Shown piece after piece: positions 7,946-15,833 of a stretch of DNA of 64,000 bases. A program made the translations under genes and the position numbers. Position 1 is the first letter of the stretch. Each line of letters opens with the position of its first letter. The notes below the pieces were generated by a model that was given only the letters and a program-made list of their open reading frames with translations, was not told the origin of the DNA and ran no database searches. Origin of the DNA: Herbiconiux flava (lineage in GTDB: Bacteria; Actinomycetota; Actinomycetes; Actinomycetales; Microbacteriaceae); the NCBI RefSeq assembly GCF_013409865.1, contig NZ_JACCBM010000001.1, positions 3,472,001-3,536,000 on the forward strand. The letters run 5' to 3'.

Positions 7946-8872
7946 TCAGGGCGTGGTGATGCCGACCAGCCCCTCCGACACCTGCCAGAGCCGGCGTGCG
8001 TCGGCGAGGTCGCGGAGCGGCTTCCACAGCTCCCGCTCGGACGGTGGTCCCCCGATCGTGCGCTTCGGGCCGTAGAGGCGGTCGGCACGGGCGTCGGGGG
8101 CGGTGGCGGCTAGGAGGGCGGGCAGGGCGGCGCTCTCGGGCGTGCCGGCGATGCCGAGTCGGGCGAGCACGCCGATCAGGCGTCGCTCGGGCGGGGTGCG
8201 GTCCCGGCCGAGACCCGGCTGGGCCGCGAGCAGGTTGGTCGGCGAGATCCCGGGATGGGCGAGAGTGCTGCGGATGCCCCAGTCGTTCGTGCGGCTGCGG
8301 GCGTCGAGCTCCCGGGCGAACAGTCCGACGGCGATCTTCGAGGCCGAGTACGCCCGCATGACGTCGTAGTCGCGCTCGGAGTCGACGTCGTCCCAGTCGA
8401 TCGATCCGCTGCGGGCCGCCACGCTGGTCTGGTGCGTGACCCGCGCCCCGCCCTCGCGCAGGAGGGGCAGCAGGCCCAGCGTGAGCGCGAAGTGGCCGAG
8501 ATGGTTCGTGCCCATCTGCAGCTCGAAGCCGTCCGTCGTCACCTGGCGCTGCGGCGGGCGCATCACGCCGGCGTTGTTCACCAGCACGTCGATCGGGCGC
8601 CCCTCGGCCGTCAGCTCGGCGACGAAGGCGGCGACCGATCCGAGGGAGGAGAGGCCGAGCATCCGCGTGCTCACCCGGGCGCCCTCGACGGCCTCACGGA
8701 TGCGCCGGGCCGCCGCCTCGCCCTTCTGCGCCGAGCGAACAGGCATGACGACGTCGGCGCCCGCCCGGGCGAGCCGGGTCGCGATGACGAGGCCGATGCC
8801 GTCGCTCGCGCCGGTGACGACGGCGAGCCGTCCGGTCTGGTCGGGGATGGCGAGATCGTGGGTACGTGACAC
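7946..8872 (-). CDS. Short-chain dehydrogenase/reductase
   Basis: A 308-residue SDR with TGASDGIG near residue 20 (NAD(P) binding), NNAGVM near 98, a catalytic serine region ([11 protein letters not shown]) and YSASK near 172. Its length and C-terminal extension resemble the retinol-dehydrogenase-like group that reduces carbonyl compounds with NADPH. The start is GTG 8872 with GGAGG 5-6 nt upstream. It follows an XRE/MmyB-type regulator on the same strand after 108 bp; such regulators are often found beside an SDR, so it is probably the target gene. Substrate unknown. Confidence 0.88.
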   Translation of the reverse strand: MSRTHDLAIPDQTGRLAVVTGASDGIGLVIATRLARAGADVVMPVRSAQKGEAAARRIREAVEGARVSTRMLGLSSLGSVAAFVAELTAEGRPIDVLVNNAGVMRPPQRQVTTDGFELQMGTNHLGHFALTLGLLPLLREGGARVTHQTSVAARSGSIDWDDVDSERDYDVMRAYSASKIAVGLFARELDARSRTNDWGIRSTLAHPGISPTNLLAAQPGLGRDRTPPERRLIGVLARLGIAGTPESAALPALLAATAPDARADRLYGPKRTIGGPPSERELWKPLRDLADARRLWQVSEGLVGITTP

Positions 8873-8980
8873 GGGGTCCTCCGGGGGTCTGGTCGCCAGG
8901 TCGGCGTTCCCCCATCGTCGAACGGTTCGGGATGCGCATCCAGTGCCTGGGGATCCACGGTTGCGCAGGGCGTGCCTGAG

Positions 8981-9820
8981 CTACGGCGCGAGCCGCTGCG
9001 ACCCGACCACCGCGAGCAGCTGCAGCTTCTCGTGGCTCTCGCTGCCGGGCGTGGCCGTGTAGACCAGCAGACGATGCCCCTGATCGGGGTCGACGAGGGT
9101 CTGGCAGTTCAGCTCGAGCAGGCCCACCTCGGGGTGCCGGAAGCGCTTCAGCTCGGGCGGTCGCACACCGATCTCCTGCGCCTCCCACACCTCGCGGAAC
9201 CCGGCGTCGCCCTGCAGCAGAATGGCGAGCTCGGCCGCCCGCGAGCCGGGGCCGCGCAGAGCGACGAGCTCCCTCAGGCCCGAGGCGTAGAGCCGGGAGA
9301 GCTGCCGCTGCTCCTCCGGAGGATAGGGCTCCCGGGCGGCCGGATCGGTGAACCAGCGGAAGCCGAGCACCCGATCGTCGCCGCGCCGCTCCGTGGCGTC
9401 ACCGGTGAGCGCGGCGCCGAGCGGGGTCTGCCGGAGCGTCTCCCCCAGCTCGGTGATGATCTCGGCCGGGGTGTCCGTCAGCCGGTCGAGGATGCGCAGC
9501 AGACCCGGGCTGACGTGGTCGCTCGCCGTTCCGCGCGTGGGCGGCCGGTGCCCGGCGAGCCGGAGCAGGTGATCCCGCTCGTCGAGGCTGAGGTGCAGGC
9601 CCTGCGCCATCGCCGCGATCATCTGCTCGGAGGGGTGCGGGCCGGTGCCGCGCTCCAGGCGCGCGTAGTAGTCGGTCGACATGTGGCTGAGCGCCGCCAC
9701 CTCCTCGCGGCGGAGGCCCCCGGTGCGCCGGCGGGCGCCGCGGGGCAGCCCGACGTCCTCGGGCTGCAGAGACTCCCGCCGGTGCCGCAGGAACGCGGCC
9801 AGCCCTGCTCGATCGATCAC
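8981..9820 (-). CDS. XRE regulator with MmyB-like ligand-binding domain
   Basis: A 279-residue regulator. Residues about 5-85 are a helix-turn-helix of the kind LRHRRESLQPEDVGLP...GLRREEVAALSHMSTDYYARLERG; residues about 105-275 are the MmyB-type PAS-like domain (FRWFTDPAAREPYPPEEQRQ, then a C-terminal LLELNCQTLVDPDQGHRLLVYTA strand). The MmyB family is thought to bind fatty acids and control its neighbour. The start is GTG 9820. It stands upstream of, and on the same strand as, the SDR gene and probably represses it together with itself. Confidence 0.9.
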   Translation of the reverse strand: MIDRAGLAAFLRHRRESLQPEDVGLPRGARRRTGGLRREEVAALSHMSTDYYARLERGTGPHPSEQMIAAMAQGLHLSLDERDHLLRLAGHRPPTRGTASDHVSPGLLRILDRLTDTPAEIITELGETLRQTPLGAALTGDATERRGDDRVLGFRWFTDPAAREPYPPEEQRQLSRLYASGLRELVALRGPGSRAAELAILLQGDAGFREVWEAQEIGVRPPELKRFRHPEVGLLELNCQTLVDPDQGHRLLVYTATPGSESHEKLQLLAVVGSQRLAP

Positions 9821-9920
9821 GACTCCGCACCCCCTCTCGGCCCAGTTCTACAACACCTCGACCGGCGCAACCACGGCCTCCCGATCCACCCCTTCGCGCC
9901 GGCGGTCCCGCCGGTCGACG

Positions 9921-10466
9921 TCACCGCTCCCCAGCGAGCGACTCCTGCAACCAGCGGATGCTCTCGCCGAGCAGTCCCGTCGCGAGCAGCCCCGCGCCGA
10001 GCGGGCCCGACGTGTCGGCGCCGAGGAGGGGCAGCTGCCGGAGGGCGTGGCGCACCGGCCCGCTCGTCTGCTCGAGCTGCCAGGCCAGCTCGGCCGCTGC
10101 CGCGCCCGGCAGACCGTGATCACCCGCCGCGGGCGCCGCGGCCTTGGCGGCGTAGGCCGCCGCACCGAGCGCATGAGCCCCCATGTGCGCCACCCCCGAT
10201 GCCTGCCCCGCCGACCAGGCGGCCGCTCGCGCCGCCGGCGAGGACACGGCCTGCGCGGCCCGGTTCGCGACGAAGCGGCGCCGGATCTCACCCGCCGCGT
10301 CCAGCTCGCCCCGGCCGAAGGCCCGAGCCCGTGCGATGGCGTCGCGCGGGCGATCGTCGCCGGGCGCCTCGGCCTCGAACAGGGGCAGCACGCGCTCGGC
10401 GCAGTCGGCCGCCCAGGCCGCCACGAGTCTCCGGTCGCTCTCGCTCAGGGTCTGCGGTGAGGGCAT
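9921..10466 (-). CDS. Imm-5-like putative immunity protein
   Basis: A 181-residue soluble alpha-helical protein. The stretch RRLVAAWAADCAERVLPLFE followed by DDRPRDAIARARAFGRGE matches the pattern of the Imm-5 putative immunity family (often mis-named exonuclease SbcC), including repeated Ala-rich helices and the AHALGAAAYAAKA segment. In polymorphic toxin systems such proteins neutralise a partner nuclease or deaminase; no toxin is visible here, so it may be an orphan or have another job. A CAGGCT -10 stands 6 nt before ATG 10466. The call rests on remembered family patterns. Confidence 0.6.
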   Translation of the reverse strand: MPSPQTLSESDRRLVAAWAADCAERVLPLFEAEAPGDDRPRDAIARARAFGRGELDAAGEIRRRFVANRAAQAVSSPAARAAAWSAGQASGVAHMGAHALGAAAYAAKAAAPAAGDHGLPGAAAAELAWQLEQTSGPVRHALRQLPLLGADTSGPLGAGLLATGLLGESIRWLQESLAGER

Positions 10467-10543
10467 GCCCGAAGCCTGTCAGACCCTCCGTGGCCGCGCC
10501 ACCACCGGCGCCGCGCCACCGTTGCAAGAGCCCACCGCACGTC

Positions 10544-10585
10544 GCCGCACCACCACCGCCGCACCACCACCGCCGCGCCACCACC
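10544..10585. repeat. Three 14-bp tandem repeats upstream of the Imm-5-like gene
   Basis: GCCGCACCACCACC occurs at 10544 and 10558 and with one change at 10572. The array lies between the small membrane protein gene and the Imm-5-like gene. Confidence 0.7.
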
Positions 10586-10602
10586 GCCGCAGCCCACTGC
10601 CG

Positions 10603-10818
10603 TCAGACGCCTCCGCCGGCCCCGAACCCGGTGCGGTCGGACATCCGCCGAGCCATCGCCGCCCGCGCATCCTGCGAGTGGTCGGGCCGATCCGCGGGGT
10701 GCACGACCGGCTCCCGGTATTCGTGCCGGCCACGGATGCGCCGCCGCACGACCAGAGCCACCACGACCACCACGACGAACGCCACCAGGGCGATGATGTC
10801 GATCCAGACCGGTTCCAT
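10603..10818 (-). CDS. Small single-pass membrane protein
   Basis: A 71-residue protein, MEPVWIDIIALVAFVVVVV..., with one N-terminal membrane helix (residues about 5-25), a basic RRRIRGRHEYRE junction and a polar, His/Asp/Arg-rich tail. ATG 10818 has AGGAGGAAGAG directly upstream, a strong ribosome site that supports a real gene. No known family is recognised. It lies 136 bp upstream of the Imm-5-like gene on the same strand. Confidence 0.7.
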   Translation of the reverse strand: MEPVWIDIIALVAFVVVVVVALVVRRRIRGRHEYREPVVHPADRPDHSQDARAAMARRMSDRTGFGAGGGV

Positions 10819-10984
10819 GTCTCTTCCTCCTCTGCCTCTCGACGTGCCGTCCCTCCATCCTCGACGACTGTCGAGCGAGAAACGCGGATGCACACCCCAC
10901 GTCCAGCGACGCTGACGACGGCGCAGACGGTGCCCCCTCGAGACAGCAGGGGCGGGCGGCGGCCCACTTCCACCGGCGCGGGGA

Positions 10985-10990
10985 TAGCGT
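10985..10990 (+). promoter_or_regulatory. -10 TAGCGT of a probable leaderless transcript
   Basis: TAGCGT is followed after 6 nt (all G) by ATG 10997 of the aldo/keto reductase. The G-run could also act as a poor ribosome site. Confidence 0.55.
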
Positions 10991-10996
10991 GGGGGG

Positions 10997-11839
10997 ATGA
11001 CCGAGCTCGCTCCCACGCTGACCCTGAACGACGGCCGACCGATCCCCGCGCTGGGGTTCGGCACCTACCCGCTGCGCGGCGAGAAGGGGGCGGATGCGGT
11101 GGCCTCCGCCATCGGCACCGGCTACCGTCTGATCGACACCGCGTTCAACTACGAGAACGAGGGAGCGGTCGGCGAGGGCATCCGCCGGGGCGGGGTGCCG
11201 CGCGAGGAGCTGTTCGTCACGTCGAAGCTGCCGGGCCGGTACCACGCCCGCGAGCAGGCGGGCGAGGCGGTGCGCGAGTCGCTCTGGCGGCTGGGGCTCG
11301 ACTACCTCGACCTCTACATCATCCACTGGCCGAACCCGAGCGTTGGGAAGTTCGTCGAGGCCTACGAGGCGCTCGTGCAGGCCCGCGAGGAGGGCGTCAT
11401 CCGCTCGGTCGGTGTCAGCAACTTCACCGCGGGCAACCTGCGCACGATCATCGAAGCCACCGGGGTGACGCCGGCGGTCAACCAGATCGAGCTGCACCCG
11501 TCGTTCCCGCAGGAGGAGCTTCGCGCGGTGCACGCCGAGCTCGGCGTCGTCACCGAGGCGTGGAGCCCGCTCGGCAAGGGTGCGGCCCGCTACGACGATC
11601 CGGCGATCGTCACCGCGGCCGAGCGGCACGGGGTCTCGCCAGCGCAGGTGATCCTGCGCTGGCACGTGCAGCTCGGCAGCGTGCCGATCCCGAAGAGCGC
11701 CACGCCGGCGCGCCAGGCCGAGAACCTCGACGTGTTCGGCTTCGAGCTCTCCGCCGATGAGGTCGCCGCGATCACCGCGCTGGGCAGGCCCGACGGACGG
11801 CTCTTCGGCGGCGACCCGGAGACGCACGAGGAGCAGTGA
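10997..11839 (+). CDS. Aldo/keto reductase (AKR5-like)
   Basis: A 280-residue TIM-barrel oxidoreductase. The catalytic tetrad is visible: Asp and Tyr in LIDTAFNYENE near residue 48-53, Lys in VTSKLPG near 78, His in IIHWPNP near 110. The NADPH site is the C-terminal VPIPKSATPARQAENL. Length and the N-terminal LNDGRPIPALGFGTYPL fit the 2,5-diketo-gluconate/prostaglandin reductase group that reduces aldehydes and ketones. It precedes the BLUF gene by 23 bp on the same strand, but each has its own -10 element. Confidence 0.93.
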   Translation: MTELAPTLTLNDGRPIPALGFGTYPLRGEKGADAVASAIGTGYRLIDTAFNYENEGAVGEGIRRGGVPREELFVTSKLPGRYHAREQAGEAVRESLWRLGLDYLDLYIIHWPNPSVGKFVEAYEALVQAREEGVIRSVGVSNFTAGNLRTIIEATGVTPAVNQIELHPSFPQEELRAVHAELGVVTEAWSPLGKGAARYDDPAIVTAAERHGVSPAQVILRWHVQLGSVPIPKSATPARQAENLDVFGFELSADEVAAITALGRPDGRLFGGDPETHEEQ

Positions 11840-11850
11840 CCCGCGCTCGC

Positions 11851-11856
11851 TAGACT
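11851..11856 (+). promoter_or_regulatory. -10 TAGACT of a probable leaderless transcript
   Basis: TAGACT is followed after 6 nt by ATG 11863 of the BLUF gene, within the 23-bp gap after the aldo/keto reductase. Confidence 0.55.
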
Positions 11857-11862
11857 GCTGGC

Positions 11863-12348
11863 ATGGCCAGTGACCGAGACGCCGTGCTGTCGATCATCTA
11901 CTCCAGCAGAGCGACCGTGCCGTTCAGCGACGCCGACCTGGTCGAGCTGCTGAAAGTGAGCCGCCGCAACAACGCCGGCAGCGAGGTGACCGGCATGCTG
12001 CTCTACCGAGACGGCCGCTTCCTGCAGGTGCTCGAAGGGCCCGCCGAGGGCGTGCGCGAGCGGATGGCCGTCATCGCGCGCGACGCGCGGCACGCCGAGG
12101 TGCTGGTGCTGCTCGAGGAGGGGCTCAGCGAGCGCCGCTTCCCCGACTGGACCATGGGCTTCGTGCCGCACGAGTCGACCCCGCCCGACGAGATCCCCGG
12201 CTACCTCAGTGCCTTCGGCCTGAGCGACGACGACGAGGACTCCCAGGACGCCGTGCGCGCCCTCAGCGAGCTGATGGCCTGGTTCGAGAGCACGGCGAAG
12301 GGCGCGCAGAAGGACGTCGCGACGAACACCGCGACGCCCCTCGCCTGA
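11863..12348 (+). CDS. Stand-alone BLUF-domain blue-light photoreceptor
   Basis: A 161-residue protein that is almost only a BLUF (FAD blue-light sensing) domain. The residues needed for the photocycle are in register: Tyr13 (SIIYSS), Asn37 (RRNNAG), Gln55 (FLQVLEGP), and Trp96/Met98 (DWTMGF). The spacings Tyr-Asn 24, Tyr-Gln 42 and Tyr-Trp 83 equal those of the well-known receptor AppA. Residues 100-161 form an acidic, mostly helical tail that may contact a partner. There is no effector domain, so the signal must pass by protein contact. The neighbours give no obvious partner. Confidence 0.93.
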   Translation: MASDRDAVLSIIYSSRATVPFSDADLVELLKVSRRNNAGSEVTGMLLYRDGRFLQVLEGPAEGVRERMAVIARDARHAEVLVLLEEGLSERRFPDWTMGFVPHESTPPDEIPGYLSAFGLSDDDEDSQDAVRALSELMAWFESTAKGAQKDVATNTATPLA

Positions 12349-12358
12349 CCGGCGAGCC

Positions 12359-13381
12359 TCAGAGCCAGGGCTCCACGAGCTCGGCGTAGCGCCGCGCCAT
12401 CGTGGCCACGACCTCCGCGCCGGGCGCCGCCCAGACGTCGGCGTGGAAGATCTCCACCTCCACGTCGCCCGCATAGCCCGAGGCCGCGACCGCCCGCGTG
12501 AACGCGGGGAAGTCGATGTGGCCGTCGCCCATCATGCCCCGCGAGAGCAGGGTGTCGGCGGGCAGCGGCGTGATCCAGTCGCAGACCTGGTAGCTGACGA
12601 TCCGCTCCCCCGCGCCGGCGACGAGCTCGAGCACGCCCGGCTCCCACCAGAGGTGGAAGGTGTCGACGACCACGCCGACCTCCTCGGGCGCGAACGGCTC
12701 CGCCAAGGCGAGCGCCTGGCCGAGGGTCGATACGACCCCGCGGTCGGCGGCGAAGATCGGGTTCATCGGCTCGATGCCGAGCACGACGCCGCGGGCGCGT
12801 GCTTCGGGGGCGAGCTCCGCGATGGCCTCCGCCGCGCGGGTGCGAGCACCGACGAGGTCCTTCGACCCCTCGGGCAGGCCGCCCGGCACGAGCACGAGGG
12901 TGGGGGCGTTCAGCGCCGCCGCCTCGTCGAGCGCCCGCAGGTTCTCGTCGTGCGCGGCGCGGCGGGCGGCCGGGTCGATCACGGTGAAGAAGCCGCCGCG
13001 GCAGATGCTCGAGACGCGCAGGCCGGAGTCGGCGATCCAGCCGGCGGCGGTGTCGAGCCCGACGTCGGCGAGCGGCTCCCGCCAGACCCCGATCGCACCG
13101 AGACCGGCGGCGACGGAGCCGTCGATGGCCTCCCGCAGCGTCCAGTTCGCGGTGGTGCGCTGGTTCAGCGACAGGCGCGCGAGCCGCGGGTCGCCGGGCA
13201 GGGGCGTCGGCACGCGGGCCGCCAGCCCGCTGGGCACGTCCAGGGAGGGCGTGTCGGCGACGGCGTCCGCCGCGAAAGCGACCCCCGCCCTGTCGACGCC
13301 GACAGAGCCCTCGGAAAGGGTGGCTCCGGATGCGCCACCACGCGCATCCGGAGACAGCTCGACATTCTGCTGCACACTCAT
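12359..13381 (-). CDS. Sugar phosphate isomerase/epimerase-like TIM barrel
   Basis: A 340-residue xylose-isomerase-like TIM-barrel protein. Metal and substrate positions appear in GIEPMNPIF near residue 200, VVDTFHLWWEP near 235 and VEVEIFHADVW near 310. ATG 13381 overlaps the DUF993 stop (ATGA) so it is translationally coupled as the last gene of a three-gene operon (Gfo/Idh, DUF993, isomerase). The N-terminal 50 residues before the barrel are low-complexity. Such proteins isomerise or epimerise sugars or act on 3-keto-glycosides together with Gfo/Idh enzymes; the substrate here is unknown. Confidence 0.85.
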   Translation of the reverse strand: MSVQQNVELSPDARGGASGATLSEGSVGVDRAGVAFAADAVADTPSLDVPSGLAARVPTPLPGDPRLARLSLNQRTTANWTLREAIDGSVAAGLGAIGVWREPLADVGLDTAAGWIADSGLRVSSICRGGFFTVIDPAARRAAHDENLRALDEAAALNAPTLVLVPGGLPEGSKDLVGARTRAAEAIAELAPEARARGVVLGIEPMNPIFAADRGVVSTLGQALALAEPFAPEEVGVVVDTFHLWWEPGVLELVAGAGERIVSYQVCDWITPLPADTLLSRGMMGDGHIDFPAFTRAVAASGYAGDVEVEIFHADVWAAPGAEVVATMARRYAELVEPWL

Positions 13382-14589
13382 CGCGACGCCCCCAGCGTCT
13401 CGGCGAGCAGCCCGAACCGGTGCGCCGCCAGCGACGGATCGGGCAGCAGCCGCGCCTCGTTCAGCAGCTCCACGATGCGCGCGAGGTGCGGCAGGCTGCG
13501 GGCCGACTGCAGCCCGCCCACCATCTGGAACCCGCTCTGCGCACCCGTCAGCCACGCCGTGAACGCGATGCCGACCTTGTAGTAGAAGGTGGGCGCCTCG
13601 AAGATGTGGCGCGACAGCTCCAGCGTCGGCGCCATCTCGGCGTCGTAGCGCGCGAGGTCGCCGTCGTCGAGCGCGGCGAGTGCGGCCGAGGCGGCGGGGG
13701 CGATGGCAGCGAACGCGCCGAGCAGAGCATCCGAGTGACCCTGCTCGTCGCCCCGGATGAGCGACGGGTAGTTGAAGTCGTCACCCGTGTAGAGCCGCAC
13801 CCCGGCGGGCAGCGCCCGGCGCAGCCCGATCTCGTGCGAGGCGTCGAGCAGCGACACCTTCACGCCGTCGACCTTGGCCGCGTGGGTCTCGATCAGCGAC
13901 AGGAACGTCGCCGTCGCGGCCGCCACGTCGCGCGTGCCCCAGTAGCCCGCCAGCTGCGGGTCGAAGGCCTCGCCGAGCCAGTGCAGCACGACGGGCTCCG
14001 ACACCTGCGAGAGGATGCGGTCGTAGACGGCCAGGTAGTCCTCGGGCCCGGTGGCCGCCGCGGCGAGGTGCCGGGAGGCCATCACGATGACCTGGGATCC
14101 CGTCGACTCGACGAAGGCGACCTGCTCGAGGTAGGCGTCCTGCACCTGGGCGAGCGTTGCCACACCGGGGGCGACCGTGAGGTGGTCGGTGCCGGCACCC
14201 GATGCGATGCGGGCCCCGAACTCCTGAGCCTGGGCTGCGCTGCGGGTGACGAGCTCCTGGATCGCGGGCCAGTCGAGCCCCATGTTGCGCTGCGCGGTGT
14301 CCATCGCCTCGGCGACGCCGAGGCCGTAGCCGAAGAGGTGGCGGCGGAAGGCCAGCGTGGCGTCCCAGTCGATCGCGGCGGGCGCGCCCGGCACGTTGTC
14401 GCCGTGCGGGTCGGCCACCACGTGGGCGGCGGCGAACGCGACCCGCGAGGTGTAGGGCGACGGATGCGCGGCCCATGCCCGCGGCTCGTTCAGCTCGATC
14501 TCGCGCCACCCGCCGGCGGTCGGCAGCGCGAGGCGGGTGCCGGTGCCCGTGCCCGTGCCGGCGCTGCTGCCGGCACTCACGAGCGTCAC
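13378..14589 (-). CDS. DUF993 (dihydrodipicolinate-synthase-like) protein
   Basis: A 403-residue protein. It matches the DUF993 family along its whole length: RVAFAAAHVVADP near residue 50, WDATLAFRRHLFGYGLGVAEAMDTAQRNMGL, VDGVKVSLLDASHE, RLYTGDDFNYPSLIRGD and ATFYYKVGIAF-type helix near 345. The family is TIM-barrel and aldolase-like; its reaction is not known, though it is found almost always beside a Gfo/Idh oxidoreductase and a sugar isomerase, as here. GTG 14589 overlaps the Gfo/Idh stop (GTGA). Residues 8-20 are a short Gly-Thr repeat absent from typical members. Confidence 0.9.
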   Translation of the reverse strand: MTLVSAGSSAGTGTGTGTRLALPTAGGWREIELNEPRAWAAHPSPYTSRVAFAAAHVVADPHGDNVPGAPAAIDWDATLAFRRHLFGYGLGVAEAMDTAQRNMGLDWPAIQELVTRSAAQAQEFGARIASGAGTDHLTVAPGVATLAQVQDAYLEQVAFVESTGSQVIVMASRHLAAAATGPEDYLAVYDRILSQVSEPVVLHWLGEAFDPQLAGYWGTRDVAAATATFLSLIETHAAKVDGVKVSLLDASHEIGLRRALPAGVRLYTGDDFNYPSLIRGDEQGHSDALLGAFAAIAPAASAALAALDDGDLARYDAEMAPTLELSRHIFEAPTFYYKVGIAFTAWLTGAQSGFQMVGGLQSARSLPHLARIVELLNEARLLPDPSLAAHRFGLLAETLGASR

Positions 14590-15737
14590 GACGACACCGC
14601 CTGGATCTCGACGCGACGCCCCTCGTTCGACGACTGCAGCCCGGCGTCCACGAGCTGCAGCCCGCGCACGCCGGCAGCCAGGTCGTAGGGGTGCGGGCGG
14701 CCGGCGGCGACGTCCTGCAGGAACTGCTCCCACTGCGCCCGGAAGCCGTTGGTGAACTCCTGGTTGTCGGGGATCTGCGTCCACTGCGAGGGGAAGTCCT
14801 GGTCGGTCGGCAGGTCGGGGTTCCAGACCGGCTTCGGGGTGTTCACCCGCGGCTGCACCTTGCAGCCGAAGAGGCCGGCGACCGCCGAGCCGAGGGTGCC
14901 GTCGACCTGGAACTCGACCAGCTCGCCGCGGTCGACCCGCACCGCCCAGCTCGAGTTGATCTGCGCGATGATGTCGCCCTCGAGCTCGAAGATGCCGTAG
15001 GCGGCGTCGTCGGCGGTGGCCTCGTAGCGGTTGCCCTGCTCGTCCCAGCGCTCGTGGATGTGGGTGACGGCCTTGGAGGAGACCGCCTCGACGCGGCCGA
15101 AGAGGTTCTCGAGCACGTAGTTCCAGTGGCAGTACATGTCGAGGGTCATGCCCCCGCCGTCCTCCTCGCGGTAGTTCCAGGAGGGGCGCTGCGCGGGCAG
15201 GAAGTCGCCCTCGAAGACCCAGTACCCGAACTCGCCGCGCACGCTCAGGATGCGCCCGAAGAAGCCCGAGTCGATCAGGCGCTTGAGCTTCAAGAGGCCC
15301 GGCAGGTAGAGCTTGTCGTGCACGACGCCGTTGATGACGCCGGCCTGCTCGGCCGCGGCGACGAGCTCGAGGCCGTCGGCGACCGTGTTCGCGATCGGCT
15401 TCTCGGTGTAGATGTGCTTGCCGGCGGCGATGGCCTGCAGGATGGCGTCCTTGCGGGCACTGGTGACCTGGGCGTCGAAGTAGATGGTCGCGGTCTCGTC
15501 GGCGAGGGCGGCGGCCAGATCGGTGGTGTACTCGGCGACGCCGTGCAGGGCGGCCAGCTCGGCCAGCTTCTCGGCGCTGCGGCCGACCAGGACGGGCTCG
15601 ACCGTGAGCCGGTCGCCGTTCGGCAGCAGGATGCCGCCGTCGTCGCGGATGGCGAGGATCGAGCGCACCAGGTGCTGGCGGTAGCCCATGCGCCCGGTGA
15701 CGCCGTTCATGATGATGCGAAGCGTCTGCGTCGACAC
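14586..15737 (-). CDS. Gfo/Idh/MocA-family oxidoreductase (DUF993-linked)
   Basis: A 383-residue NAD(P)-dependent sugar oxidoreductase. The N-terminus RIIMNGVTGRMGYRQHL is a variant Rossmann motif, and HIYTEKPIANT near residue 110 is the conserved EKP signature. The C-terminal alpha/beta domain follows. GTG 15737 is the operon's first start. The promoter just upstream (TGTCCA at 15815-15820 and ACTCTG at 15792-15797, read on the minus strand as TGGACA-N17-CAGAGT) is followed by a perfect LacI box at 15768-15781. It likely oxidises a sugar or sugar acid for the DUF993 protein and the isomerase downstream. Confidence 0.92.
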   Translation of the reverse strand: MSTQTLRIIMNGVTGRMGYRQHLVRSILAIRDDGGILLPNGDRLTVEPVLVGRSAEKLAELAALHGVAEYTTDLAAALADETATIYFDAQVTSARKDAILQAIAAGKHIYTEKPIANTVADGLELVAAAEQAGVINGVVHDKLYLPGLLKLKRLIDSGFFGRILSVRGEFGYWVFEGDFLPAQRPSWNYREEDGGGMTLDMYCHWNYVLENLFGRVEAVSSKAVTHIHERWDEQGNRYEATADDAAYGIFELEGDIIAQINSSWAVRVDRGELVEFQVDGTLGSAVAGLFGCKVQPRVNTPKPVWNPDLPTDQDFPSQWTQIPDNQEFTNGFRAQWEQFLQDVAAGRPHPYDLAAGVRGLQLVDAGLQSSNEGRRVEIQAVSS

Positions 15738-15767
15738 GTCGTTTCCGTTCTCTCGGGCTCTCCGTGC

Positions 15768-15781
15768 GGAAAGCGCTTTCC
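15768..15781. promoter_or_regulatory. LacI-type operator GGAAAGCGCTTTCC
   Basis: A perfect 14-bp palindrome, downstream of the -10 (15792-15797, minus strand) and at the expected transcription start of the Gfo/Idh-DUF993-isomerase operon. It is the best copy of the box repeated through this region. Confidence 0.85.
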
Positions 15782-15791
15782 AGGTAATTCG

Positions 15792-15820
15792 ACTCTGCCA
15801 GACGGGTCCGGCGTTGTCCA
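15792..15820 (-). promoter_or_regulatory. Promoter TGGACA-N17-CAGAGT
   Basis: On the minus strand, TGGACA (15820-15815) and CAGAGT (15797-15792) are 17 bp apart and point to a start site near 15785, next to the LacI box. Confidence 0.5.
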
Positions 15821-15833
15821 GTGGGAGTGGGTG

